Shown here one piece after another: positions 8,785 to 16,062 of a stretch of DNA of 38,342 bases (position 1 is the first letter of the stretch; each line of letters opens with the position of its first letter). Made by a program: the position numbers and the translations under genes. Below the pieces are notes generated by a model. It was given only the letters and a program-made list of their open reading frames with translations. It was not told the DNA's origin and searched no databases. The DNA is from SVTX01 sp045588675. GTDB lineage: Bacteria; Bacillota; Clostridia; Oscillospirales; CAG-272. The stretch is from assembly GCA_045588675.1 (NCBI GenBank), contig JAZNER010000038.1, positions 1 to 38,342 of the forward strand, read 5' to 3'.

Positions 8785-9417
8785 TTGAAATACACACATA
8801 TAATATGGGATTTTAACGGAACTTTGCTTTGTGATATGCAGACGGGAATTGACAGCGTTAACATAATGCTTAAAGGTCGCGGGCTCAAAACGATTGATAC
8901 TATTGGGGAGTACAGAGAAAGATTTGATTTCCCAATTGAGGATTACTATCGCTCTCTCGGGTTTGATTTTGAGCGTGAGCCGTACTCTGTTTTAGCACCC
9001 ATCTGGGTTGATTTGTATAATGAGCGAGTTGGCAGTGCGTGTGTGTGCGACGGCGCGAGAGAGGTGCTTGAGCATATAAGAGAACTTGAACTCAAACAGC
9101 TTGTGCTGTCTGCATGTGAAATAAATATGCTCAACAAGCAAACCTCTTCTCTTGGAATTCGGGATTATTTTTCGGAGCTGATAGGACTTGACAATATACA
9201 CGCTTCAGGCAAGGTAACGCTCGCTCTGGCTTGGAGGGAGAAAAATCAGGATGCGCGAGCGCTTATGATTGGGGATACCACTCACGACGCAAAGGTAGCG
9301 CGCGAAATCGGAGCAGACTGCCTTCTGTATGCAGGCGGACATCAATCTAAGGAACGGCTTTTAGCTTGTAATTTCCCTGTGATCGAGCATTTAAGCGAAA
9401 TAATTGAATGTCTTTAA
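8785..9417 (+). CDS. HAD-family hydrolase (phosphoglycolate-phosphatase-like) with an Asn variant in motif I
   Basis: This 210-aa protein has the haloacid-dehalogenase phosphatase fold: motif I IIWDFNGTLL at the N-terminus, an alpha-helical cap (about residues 18-85), motif II around KQLVLSA, a Lys near HASGKVTLAL, and motif III/IV ALMIGDTTHDAKVAREIGAD. Motif I is D-x-N-G-T rather than D-x-D-G-T, so the second Asp, normally the general acid/base, is Asn. This variant may be slower or may use another proton donor. The start is TTG at 8785, preceded by CGGAGAAA at 8773-8780; no in-frame ATG lies before motif I. It follows the terminator of the upstream gene at close range, and read-through may be its source of expression, because I see no good promoter in the gap. 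Confidence 0.8.
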   Translation: MKYTHIIWDFNGTLLCDMQTGIDSVNIMLKGRGLKTIDTIGEYRERFDFPIEDYYRSLGFDFEREPYSVLAPIWVDLYNERVGSACVCDGAREVLEHIRELELKQLVLSACEINMLNKQTSSLGIRDYFSELIGLDNIHASGKVTLALAWREKNQDARALMIGDTTHDAKVAREIGADCLLYAGGHQSKERLLACNFPVIEHLSEIIECL

Positions 9418-9458
9418 AAAACGCCACGCGGATAAGTTAAATACATCCGTGTGGCTCA
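9417..9458. terminator. Bidirectional intrinsic terminator between converging genes
   Basis: GCCACGCGGAT (9423-9433) pairs with ATCCGTGTGGC (9445-9455) with one G-T wobble. There is an A-run on the left (T-run for the minus strand) and a T-rich tail on the right, placed exactly between two converging genes. Confidence 0.85.
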
Positions 9459-9460
9459 TT

Positions 9461-9670
9461 TTATTCATTTGAAATGTACTCTGATATATCAATTTGAGCA
9501 AGCTTTGAACTGTCGATTTTTCCCTTGGTGCGCTCAAAGTACTGAATGTTGTTTCTTAACATAAAGATAAATTGATTGTTGGGGGTTCTGCCCTCTTTCT
9601 CGGATATGTACAGAAGCTTTTTCATAAGCTCGTCTGAAAGCTTGACTTTAATTTCTGCTTGGTTTTTCAT
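9461..9670 (-). CDS. Small ribbon-helix-helix (Arc/MetJ-type) protein
   Basis: This 69-aa protein begins with the strand AEIKVKLSDELMKKLLYISE, then KEGRTPNNQFIFMLRNNIQYFE. This is the strand-helix-turn-helix plan of dimeric ribbon-helix-helix DNA-binding proteins, in which the first strand enters the major groove. A short polar tail follows (DSSKLAQIDISEYISNE). The start ATG (9668-9670) follows a GAGGAG site. It lies 12 bp downstream of the two-TM protein gene on the same strand and is probably co-transcribed with it. The target is unknown. It could be an autoregulator or an antitoxin-like protein, but no toxin-like partner is visible. Confidence 0.6.
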   Translation of the reverse strand: MKNQAEIKVKLSDELMKKLLYISEKEGRTPNNQFIFMLRNNIQYFERTKGKIDSSKLAQIDISEYISNE

Positions 9671-9682
9671 ATTTATTCTCCT

Positions 9683-10213
9683 CTATTTTTTAAATGCGCT
9701 GAAATTATGTCTTTTTATAATTTCAACTGCTTTGTCAGTTGCCTCAAAGTAAAGGACACATTTGTCATCACCCCTGCTGTATAAGCCGTAAAACATCTCT
9801 TGAGTATCAAGCGATGAGATACATATCAAATTGCTTTGCAGAGATAGCTTTGATAACCTTTCGTAAGCCTCGTCATCGTAAAGCCCGATTTCGCTAAAAT
9901 CGGAAATTTTTATTTGCAGAAGCTTTTTTCTGATGCGCTTGCCGTAGATTTTTGATACCGTCATCTCTCCGCTGTCGATTAAAAATTCAAATTCGACATC
10001 TGTAAATCTCCAAGTGATAAATGCGGTCATAAGGGACAGCGCAATTGAAGCCATAATTATGGGAATAAGAGCTTCTGCCGAGGCAGATAGGAGGGACAGC
10101 AGAGTTGGAACGGCAAAAATTAAGAAGTAAAGCAAAATCAGAATGATTTTTTTAGCAAGTGCCCGTCCCGCGCATTTTTGCTTAATCAAATATTCGCAAA
10201 TCAAATCCGACAT
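9683..10213 (-). CDS. Two-TM membrane protein of unknown function
   Basis: I do not recognise this 176-aa protein by name. Two hydrophobic helices lie close together at about residues 22-45 and 50-70. They are followed by a ~100-aa cytoplasmic beta-rich domain with strands such as VEFEFLIDSGEMTVSKIYGK and KCVLYFEATDKAVEIIKRHN. This layout is like bacterial PH-like membrane proteins. The start ATG is at 10213 and the strong minus-strand promoter at 10270-10298 precedes it. It is followed 12 bp later by the ribbon-helix-helix gene, suggesting a two-gene operon. Confidence 0.6.
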   Translation of the reverse strand: MSDLICEYLIKQKCAGRALAKKIILILLYFLIFAVPTLLSLLSASAEALIPIIMASIALSLMTAFITWRFTDVEFEFLIDSGEMTVSKIYGKRIRKKLLQIKISDFSEIGLYDDEAYERLSKLSLQSNLICISSLDTQEMFYGLYSRGDDKCVLYFEATDKAVEIIKRHNFSAFKK

Positions 10214-10269
10214 ACTAATCCCCTAAGCCCCCGTATATATCCTTGAAAGTTATTTTTCAGTGTATTTTA

Positions 10270-10298
10270 ATTATAGCATAAATTAGTAAAAAATTCAA
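10270..10298 (-). promoter_or_regulatory. SigA-type promoter for the minus-strand two-gene operon
   Basis: Read on the minus strand: TTGAAT (10298-10293), a 17-base spacer and a perfect TATAAT (10275-10270), about 57 bp before the start codon. Confidence 0.75.
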
Positions 10299-10339
10299 TG
10301 AATATTAATAAAAATTTGCGAAAAATACAGAAATAACTC

Positions 10340-10368
10340 TTGATATTTATTACAATATGTAGTATAAT
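10340..10368 (+). promoter_or_regulatory. SigA-type promoter for the ACT/UPF0210 operon
   Basis: TTGATA (10340-10345), a 17-base spacer and a perfect TATAAT (10363-10368), about 29 bp before the start codon. It is divergent from the minus-strand promoter 42 bp away, so the two promoters share a short AT-rich control region. Confidence 0.8.
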
Positions 10369-10396
10369 TAATTATAAAATAGTTAGGAGATAAAAA

Positions 10397-10666
10397 ATGA
10401 AAGCTGTTATTACTGTTACGGGCAAGGACTCGGTGGGCATTATTGCGAAGGTTGCGTCAGAGTGCGCCGTTTATGATGCCAATATTATAGATATTTCGCA
10501 AAGTGTACTTTCTGAATATTTTGCTATGATTATGCTTGCGGATATTCAGAATTTGAAAATTCCTTTTTCGGATTTCGTTGACAAGCTTTCTCTTCTTGGT
10601 CGCGAGTCGGGACTTGATGTTCATGTAATGCACGAGGATATTTTTAACTCAATGCACAATATTTAA
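10397..10666 (+). CDS. ACT-domain protein (UPF0237 family)
   Basis: This 89-aa protein is a single ACT domain: the strand MKAVITVTGKDSVGIIAKVA with the 'GkD..GI.a.va' ligand-binding turn, a helix, NIIDISQSVLSEYFAMIML, and a final strand LDVHVMHEDIF. ACT domains bind small ligands, often amino acids, and regulate partner proteins. UPF0237 members are regularly found next to UPF0210 genes, as here (21-bp gap), so it is probably a regulatory partner of the next gene. AGGAG precedes the ATG. The ligand is unknown. Confidence 0.9.
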   Translation: MKAVITVTGKDSVGIIAKVASECAVYDANIIDISQSVLSEYFAMIMLADIQNLKIPFSDFVDKLSLLGRESGLDVHVMHEDIFNSMHNI

Positions 10667-10687
10667 GTCTTATTTGAGGATGGCAAA

Positions 10688-12046
10688 ATGGTAAATACAA
10701 AAGATATACTTGAAACCATAAATATGATACGCGAGGAGAACCTCGATATCCGTACCATTACTATGGGAATTTCGCTTTACGACTGTGTGAGCGAGGACGA
10801 AAACAGACTTTGCGAAAAAATATACGATAAAATCACAAAGAGTGCCGAAAATTTGGTTTCTACAGGCTGTGATATTGAAAAGAAGTACGGTATTCCGATT
10901 GTAAACAAACGAGTTTCTGTTACGCCGATTTCTATTGTAGGCGGCGCAATTTCGCCCGAGAGCTACATAAAGGTTGCAAAAACTCTTGACAGAGCGGCAA
11001 AGACGCTCGGCATCAACTTTATCGGCGGATTTTCGGCTCTTGTTCAGAAGGGAATGACAAAGGGTGCGGAAAATATGATTTCCGTAATTCCCGAGGCACT
11101 TGCCGAAACAGATTTTGTTTGCTCGTCTGTTAATGTCGCTTCAACAAAAGCGGGCATTAATATGGATGCAATTCAGCTTATGGGCTCTGCGGTCAAGCGC
11201 GCGGCGTATCTGACCCGCGATAGGGACTCAATTGGCTGTGCAAAGCTTGTTGTTTTTGCAAATGTTCCCGAGGATAATCCGTTTATGGCGGGTGCTTTTC
11301 ACGGCGTTGGCGAATCTGAGAATGTAATCAATGTCGGAGTTTCAGGACCTGGCGTTGTGAGCTCGGCTATTGCGAGAGCGGGCGACTGTGACCTTTCGGC
11401 TTTGGCAGACATTATAAAGAAAACTGCATTTAAAATTACAAGAGTAGGCCAGCTTGTGGCAAGCGAGGCGGCAGAGCGTCTTGGCGTTCCCTTTGGAATT
11501 GTTGACTTGTCCTTAGCACCCACCCCCGCCGTTGGTGATTCGGTGGCTCATATTCTTGAAAATATGGGGCTTGAATCCTGTGGTGCGCACGGAACAACGG
11601 CAACGCTTGCTATGCTTAATGATGCCGTTAAAAAGGGCGGAGTTATGGCGTCAAGCCATGTTGGCGGTCTTTCGGGAGCGTTTATCCCCGTTTCTGAGGA
11701 CGCAGGAATGATTGCCGCAGTTGAGAGAGGTGCGCTGACCCTTGAGAAACTTGAGGCTATGACTGCTGTTTGCTCGGTTGGACTTGATATGATTGCAATA
11801 CCCGGAGATGTTGACGAAGCGGTTATTTGCGGAATTATTGCAGACGAGATTTCTATTGGCGTTGTAAATACAAAGACAACGGCGGTTCGCGTGATTCCCG
11901 CTTACGGAAAGAGTGCAGGCGACTCTATTGATTACGGCGGATTGCTTGGACGCGCGCCGATAATGGAGATTAATAGATATTCTCCTGCCAAGTTTATCTC
12001 TCGCGGAGGAAGAATTCCCGCACCAATTCACAGCTTAAAGAATTAA
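10688..12046 (+). CDS. PFL-like / UPF0210 (DUF711) family protein
   Basis: This 452-aa protein matches the conserved UPF0210 (DUF711) family throughout. Gly-rich segments are typical, including ISIVGGAISPESYIKVAKT, INFIGGFSALVQKGMTKGAE, NPFMAGAFHGVGESENVINV and the C-terminal GGRIPAPIHSLKN. The length is the family norm. The family is annotated by distant similarity to pyruvate-formate-lyase-like folds, but I see no glycyl-radical loop and the reaction is not established. Its constant partner is the preceding ACT protein, and the two are almost certainly co-transcribed and functionally linked. Confidence 0.92.
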   Translation: MVNTKDILETINMIREENLDIRTITMGISLYDCVSEDENRLCEKIYDKITKSAENLVSTGCDIEKKYGIPIVNKRVSVTPISIVGGAISPESYIKVAKTLDRAAKTLGINFIGGFSALVQKGMTKGAENMISVIPEALAETDFVCSSVNVASTKAGINMDAIQLMGSAVKRAAYLTRDRDSIGCAKLVVFANVPEDNPFMAGAFHGVGESENVINVGVSGPGVVSSAIARAGDCDLSALADIIKKTAFKITRVGQLVASEAAERLGVPFGIVDLSLAPTPAVGDSVAHILENMGLESCGAHGTTATLAMLNDAVKKGGVMASSHVGGLSGAFIPVSEDAGMIAAVERGALTLEKLEAMTAVCSVGLDMIAIPGDVDEAVICGIIADEISIGVVNTKTTAVRVIPAYGKSAGDSIDYGGLLGRAPIMEINRYSPAKFISRGGRIPAPIHSLKN

Positions 12047-12088
12047 TTTTAGAAAATTTATAACAATAAATATAAAGGAGATTGAAAA

Positions 12089-12469
12089 ATGAAAAAATGT
12101 GCTATTTGTTCGACAGCAACAGGTGTTTATGACAAGATTTATGCGACGATTTTCGCGAAGAAAATTGCAGAGGAAGAAGCAGCTGCAAGAAGAAAAACTG
12201 CTATTACGGTTGCGATTTGTGTAGGAGCGGCAATTGTTGCAGTTGCAGCAGCGGCAGTTGCGGCAGTGATTGTGATAAAAAAGAAATTTCCGGAGTTCTC
12301 TATCAAAGAGAAGGCAGTAAGCATTAAGGACAGCGTAGTTGAAAAGGTTAAAGCTAAGCTTCCCAAGAAGGACAAGGCTGATGATTGCGATTGCGATTTT
12401 GAATGTGACTGCGATATTGAGTGTGAGGTTTGCTCTGCTGATGAAGCAGCAGAGGAAGCAGCTGAATAA
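12089..12469 (+). CDS. Small single-pass membrane protein with a Cys-Asp/Glu-Cys tail
   Basis: I do not recognise this 126-aa protein. In order it has an N-terminal CxxC (KKCAICS, residues 4-7), a charged helix rich in Lys/Glu/Ala, one Ala/Val-rich transmembrane helix at about residues 37-62, a basic Lys-rich region (KVKAKLPKKDKAD), a tail at about 98-117 in which six Cys alternate with Asp/Glu (DDCDCDFECDCDIECEVC), and a final acidic EEAAEEAAE. Six Cys and many carboxylates in ~18 residues suggest metal binding or redox work; this is inference. AAAGGAG precedes the ATG. A terminator follows at once. It lies 43 bp after the UPF0210 gene and may belong to that operon. Confidence 0.75.
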   Translation: MKKCAICSTATGVYDKIYATIFAKKIAEEEAAARRKTAITVAICVGAAIVAVAAAAVAAVIVIKKKFPEFSIKEKAVSIKDSVVEKVKAKLPKKDKADDCDCDFECDCDIECEVCSADEAAEEAAE

Positions 12470-12486
12470 TTGACAAAGCCTGATTT

Positions 12487-12525
12487 TCGCCCCGATAAGT
12501 AAAATTTTCGGGGCGATTTTTATTT
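12487..12525 (+). terminator. Intrinsic terminator after the Cys-tail protein
   Basis: TCGCCCCGA (12487-12495), a 12-base loop, TCGGGGCGA (12508-12516), then TTTTTATTTT. Confidence 0.92.
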
Positions 12526-12537
12526 TGTCAAATTGTA

Positions 12538-12566
12538 TTGACGGATTTAATTTAAAGATGTATAAT
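12538..12566 (+). promoter_or_regulatory. SigA-type promoter for the zinc-ribbon membrane protein
   Basis: TTGACG (12538-12543), a 17-base spacer and a perfect TATAAT (12561-12566), about 35 bp before the ATG at 12601. Confidence 0.8.
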
Positions 12567-12600
12567 TAGTATGTAAATTAAATTTTTGGTGTGGTAATTT

Positions 12601-13209
12601 ATGAAAGCTTATAAAATTCCAAATAAAAACTCGGATTTGAGGCGATATGCCTTATTGAAAAATGCGAAAAGACTTATTTTCTGTCTTTTATATTACGCGT
12701 TTTTTGCTTTGGCGTACCTTTTTTATCTTGAGGATGCAAGACATAAGCCTCTCTCGCCGCCCTATCTTGTAATTTTTTCATTGGCGGTAATAATCAGTGG
12801 GTTTTTAATTTTCAAAATGAATAGCTTTTTCTTTGACCGAAGCTTTACGGGAAAAATTAGGGCTATTTCCTTTGCGAGAAATTACGACAGAGGAATTAAC
12901 CGCCGAGCCAAGCATTCCTTTGACTTTCACACATATCTTAGAATTGTTATCACCGACAAGCGCGGCAGAAGGCGCAAAATTCGCGTTCCTCTCTTCGATG
13001 ACGGGTTTGACGGCTACTACAAGGACGGTGACACTGTTGCCGCGTTCAGAGGGCTTAATTACCCCTTGTCGCTCGAAGCAGAGAGCAGGGGAGAGCGCAT
13101 CTGCGTTATTTGCGGTGTGAGAAGCTACGAAAAGAAAGGGCAAGCGCAGGATAGATGCCCCTCTTGCAATTATAGCTTGATTGATATTGCCGACTTAAAA
13201 GAAGGGTGA
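12601..13209 (+). CDS. Two-TM membrane protein with a C-terminal zinc ribbon
   Basis: This is a 202-aa protein not recognised by name. Two hydrophobic helices span about residues 25-42 and 54-73. A basic, beta-rich soluble domain follows (LRIVITDKRGRRRKIRVPLF, then GYYKDGDTVAAFRGLNYPLS). The C-terminus is a four-Cys zinc ribbon: CVICGVRSYEKKGQAQDRCP with CPSCNYSLI. The pattern is that of bacterial membrane proteins with a cytoplasmic zinc ribbon and a small OB/SH3-like domain; function is unknown. The ribosome binding site is weak (GGTGTGG), while the promoter upstream is strong. It is probably monocistronic, ending before the bidirectional terminator at 13331. Confidence 0.7.
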   Translation: MKAYKIPNKNSDLRRYALLKNAKRLIFCLLYYAFFALAYLFYLEDARHKPLSPPYLVIFSLAVIISGFLIFKMNSFFFDRSFTGKIRAISFARNYDRGINRRAKHSFDFHTYLRIVITDKRGRRRKIRVPLFDDGFDGYYKDGDTVAAFRGLNYPLSLEAESRGERICVICGVRSYEKKGQAQDRCPSCNYSLIDIADLKEG

Positions 13210-13330
13210 CATTTATCACACAGGATTTACAAATACATTGTTTTTTTCGGTGGCAAAATCTGAGCTTTAGACGCAGAGCGCCTATCACCGATTTGTAGCG
13301 TTATCGGAAGCAAAATTTATTAAGTAAACA

Positions 13331-13356
13331 AAAAAGAGGGGTCACCCTCTTTTTTT
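13331..13356. terminator. Bidirectional intrinsic terminator
   Basis: AAAAAGAGGG, loop GTCA, CCCTCTTTTTTT. It has runs of A on the left and T on the right and serves the converging zinc-ribbon and MATE genes. It touches the stop codon of the MATE gene. The 145 bp between the two genes holds nothing else I can support. Confidence 0.85.
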
Positions 13357-14704
13357 ATGTTAGCTTTCTTATCCAGTTAAACCTGTTTACCTTGATGACC
13401 GCAGGAATACACTTGAACACCTGGTCGGCGTTAAGGCAAAAGATTACTGCAACAGGGTGCCAATTAAAGACAAATGCCGCAAGAGCCGACACAGGCAAAA
13501 CTATGCACCAGATACTGATAATGTCAAGGCGAAGAACATATTTTGCATCCCCACCGCCACGAACAATTCCCGTGTTTGTAGGCATTTGATAGGCTGTGCC
13601 AAAGCCCGTTATGCAAAGAACAAGTAAGAATCCGTCAGCGAGCATTTTTGCTTCGTCGCTGATTTTATATAGCGAAATAATAGGTGTGCGGAGAATAAAG
13701 AGTAAAACACTTGTTGCAAGACCGACGCCGAGAAAAACAAATTGAAGCTTCTTTGTGTATTCGCGGGTTTTGTCGAGCCGTCCCTCGCCGATTGTTTTGC
13801 CAATAATGACCGCCGCCGCTCCTGCCGAGCCTACTGATGCGACCTTTAGCAGCTGATAAAGGGTCGAGGCGACTGAATTTGCCGAAATTGCCGTGTCGCT
13901 CATATGTCCTAAAATTACTGTTTGCAGAGCTGTTGAGAGCCCGAAAAGTCCGTCCGTAAAGGCTACGGGCAGGCAGGTTTTAAGATAGAGTGCAAAGCTT
14001 GGCTTGTCAGTGTCGCGTATATCTGTAAGCTTCCAATTGAGCTTTTTATCGCAAAGCGAGATGTAAATTACTACAACAAGCACCTCAATGGCGCGGGATA
14101 TAAGAGTGGCGAGTGCCGCTCCCTCAGTTCCCATTCGCTGAAATCCGAGCTTGCCGAAAATCATTACATAGTTCAGAGAAATGTTAACAATAAGTGTGCA
14201 GAGCGAAACTGCAAAACCGATTTTTACACTTTCAACTGAGCGCAATGCAGGGAGCAATATGTTTGATAGCGCAAACAAAGGGTAGGTGTATTTGATTATT
14301 CTGAGATATTTGACACCCTCTGCAATAATCTCCTCAGATGTTGTAAAAAGCATAACCAGCCTCTCGGGAATGAGTGCCGCTAAGCAAAACATCACAAGCG
14401 AAATCGTAACTCCCGAGATTAGCGCGCAATGGGAAAATTTCTTGATTTGATTGGTGTTGCCTTGCCCCCAATGCTGACTGCCAAGCATTACGAGTGAGCT
14501 GCCGATACCTAAAATCAGCTGTGAAAAAACAAACTGAAGCTGATTGCAGGCGGTAGCGCCTGAGAGTGCGGGCTCACTGTAATTGCCGAGCATAATGTTA
14601 TCGGCAAGATTGACGCCAAGTATTATTATGTTGTTGAGTACAAGGACATACCAAAGCGAAAAAAAGCTTTTGAAAAATCCTTTTTCTTGATTTATTGATT
14701 TCAT
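13355..14704 (-). CDS. MATE-family multidrug/cation antiporter
   Basis: This 449-aa protein is hydrophobic throughout and consistent with 12 transmembrane helices in two six-helix halves. MATE hallmarks include NIIILGVNLADNIMLGNYSE near the start (the family's 'D..mlG' pattern), LSGATACNQLQFVFSQLILG, and in the second half NSVASTLYQLLKVASVGSAG with the neighbouring VIIGKTIGEG. Such transporters extrude organic cations in exchange for Na+ or H+. The substrate cannot be inferred. The ATG at 14704 is 56 bp from the divergent -35 element of the alaX promoter. Confidence 0.9.
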   Translation of the reverse strand: MKSINQEKGFFKSFFSLWYVLVLNNIIILGVNLADNIMLGNYSEPALSGATACNQLQFVFSQLILGIGSSLVMLGSQHWGQGNTNQIKKFSHCALISGVTISLVMFCLAALIPERLVMLFTTSEEIIAEGVKYLRIIKYTYPLFALSNILLPALRSVESVKIGFAVSLCTLIVNISLNYVMIFGKLGFQRMGTEGAALATLISRAIEVLVVVIYISLCDKKLNWKLTDIRDTDKPSFALYLKTCLPVAFTDGLFGLSTALQTVILGHMSDTAISANSVASTLYQLLKVASVGSAGAAAVIIGKTIGEGRLDKTREYTKKLQFVFLGVGLATSVLLFILRTPIISLYKISDEAKMLADGFLLVLCITGFGTAYQMPTNTGIVRGGGDAKYVLRLDIISIWCIVLPVSALAAFVFNWHPVAVIFCLNADQVFKCIPAVIKVNRFNWIRKLT

Positions 14705-14759
14705 TTCTGCGCCTTTTTATCTATTTTAAATTTTCCAAGCTCAAATTTACAAAAATATA

Positions 14760-14788
14760 TTGAAAATTCACTTGGAATGTATTATAAT
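14760..14788 (+). promoter_or_regulatory. SigA-type promoter for the alanyl-tRNA editing gene
   Basis: TTGAAA (14760-14765), a 17-base spacer and a perfect TATAAT (14783-14788), 31 bp before the ATG at 14820. The leader is then only ~25 nt, too short for a T-box or riboswitch. It also shows that the in-frame TTG at 14760 is a -35 element rather than a start codon. Confidence 0.82.
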
Positions 14789-14819
14789 CAAATTTAATAA
14801 AGTGTTAAAGGATAATTTT

Positions 14820-15986
14820 ATGATTAAAACTGAAAGATTATTTGATAAAAATTCTAAGCTGAAAAGCTTCAGCTCAGATGTAATTCTTTGCGAAGAGCTT
14901 GACGGCGGCAATTTTGCCGTAGTTCTTTCTTCAACCGCATTTTTCCCGTCTGAGGGCGGACAGGCGTGCGATACCGGCACTCTCGCAGGGCAAGCTGTTC
15001 TGGAGGTTTATGAAAATAATGGAATTATATATCACATAGTTGAGTGTCCAATCGCCAGAGGCGAGAAGGTTGACGGTGAGATAGACTTTGCCGAGCGCTT
15101 CCGCAAGATGCAGAACCACACGGGAGAGCATATAATTTCGGGATTAATTCATACAAACTTCGGCTATAACAATGTCGGATTTCATCTTGGGAAAGACGAT
15201 ATGACGGCAGATTTTGACGGCGAGCTTTGTGAAGAGGACATCAGGAAAATTGAAAGGCTTGCAAATTCAGTCGTTTTTGATTGCCGAAAAATAAGGTCGT
15301 ACTATCCGAGCAAAGACGAGCTTTTATCTCTTGAATACAGAAGCAAGCTTGAAATAACAAGCGGTGTAAGAATTGTTGAAATTGAAGGCATTGACAAATG
15401 CGCCTGCTGTGCTCCTCATGTTGAGAATACAGGTGAGGTCGGCATTATCAAAATTCTTGACTATATTCGGTATAAGGGCGGAACGAGAATGCACATTCGT
15501 TGCGGATATGACGCTCTTACAGCCTTTTGCGCCGAGAGAGAGCAAGTAAAGAGAATATCAATGGCAATTTCCGCAAAGCCCTGTGAGATTGCAGACGGAG
15601 TTGATAAGCTTTTGCTTGATATGGGCGAGCTTCGAGGAAAAATTTCCGAGCTGAAGCAGAAAATTCAGGAATATAAGCTCTCCCATCTTGAATATAGCGA
15701 AGGCTCAATTATTTTGTTTGAGAATGACTGTGATATGCTTGCAATCCGCAATTTTGTAAACTCAGCAGTGGAGAAGACGGGTAAGCTTTGTGCCGTTTTT
15801 GCGGGAAATGACAGCGAAGGCTACAAATATATCATTGGAAGCCAAAGAATTGATTTGAAATCAATATCAAAATCTATTTTCGACGGTATTGGCGGCAAGG
15901 GCGGCGGCTCGTCGCAAATGCTTCAGGGCGGTTGCCTCAAAGCAAGGGCAGAGATTGAAGAATTTTTTAAAAAATCCAAACTCTGA
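14820..15986 (+). CDS. alaX: AlaX-type alanyl-tRNA editing protein (trans-editing deacylase)
   Basis: This 388-aa protein is homologous to the C-terminal half of alanyl-tRNA synthetase and is predicted to hydrolyse mischarged Ser- or Gly-tRNA(Ala). The N-terminal beta-barrel has SSTAFFPSEGGQACDTGTL. The editing site has the zinc ligands HxxxH in QNHTGEHIISGL (about residue 99) and the CxxxH pair in CACCAPHVENTGEVG (about residue 194). A coiled-coil helix (GELRGKISELKQKIQEYKL) leads to a C-terminal DHHA1-like domain ending in GIGGKGGGSSQMLQGG. The presence of DHHA1 marks it as the long AlaX-L type. The ATG at 14820 has AAAGGA upstream. Monocistronic: promoter immediately upstream, terminator immediately downstream. 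Confidence 0.9.
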   Translation: MIKTERLFDKNSKLKSFSSDVILCEELDGGNFAVVLSSTAFFPSEGGQACDTGTLAGQAVLEVYENNGIIYHIVECPIARGEKVDGEIDFAERFRKMQNHTGEHIISGLIHTNFGYNNVGFHLGKDDMTADFDGELCEEDIRKIERLANSVVFDCRKIRSYYPSKDELLSLEYRSKLEITSGVRIVEIEGIDKCACCAPHVENTGEVGIIKILDYIRYKGGTRMHIRCGYDALTAFCAEREQVKRISMAISAKPCEIADGVDKLLLDMGELRGKISELKQKIQEYKLSHLEYSEGSIILFENDCDMLAIRNFVNSAVEKTGKLCAVFAGNDSEGYKYIIGSQRIDLKSISKSIFDGIGGKGGGSSQMLQGGCLKARAEIEEFFKKSKL

Positions 15987-16018
15987 AGAGATTTTATTGA
16001 GATTTTATACATAATACT

Positions 16019-16052
16019 TGCGGAGAAAAAACTTTTTAGTTTTTTCTCCGCA
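16019..16052. terminator. Bidirectional intrinsic terminator between alaX and potD
   Basis: A 14-bp perfect stem: TGCGGAGAAAAAAC (16019-16032) and GTTTTTTCTCCGCA (16039-16052). A/T runs lie inside the stem, so it can serve both strands. Confidence 0.88.
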
Positions 16053-16062
16053 TTTGTGTGAT

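Noticed and set aside
8946..9201. Minus-strand ORFs inside the HAD gene
   Set aside because: Shadows of the plus-strand gene, which has clear HAD motifs.
14760..14819. TTG start at 14760 adding 20 residues to the alanyl-tRNA editing protein
   Set aside because: The TTG is part of a TTGAAA -35 element. The ATG at 14820 has a good AAAGGA site and fits the family.
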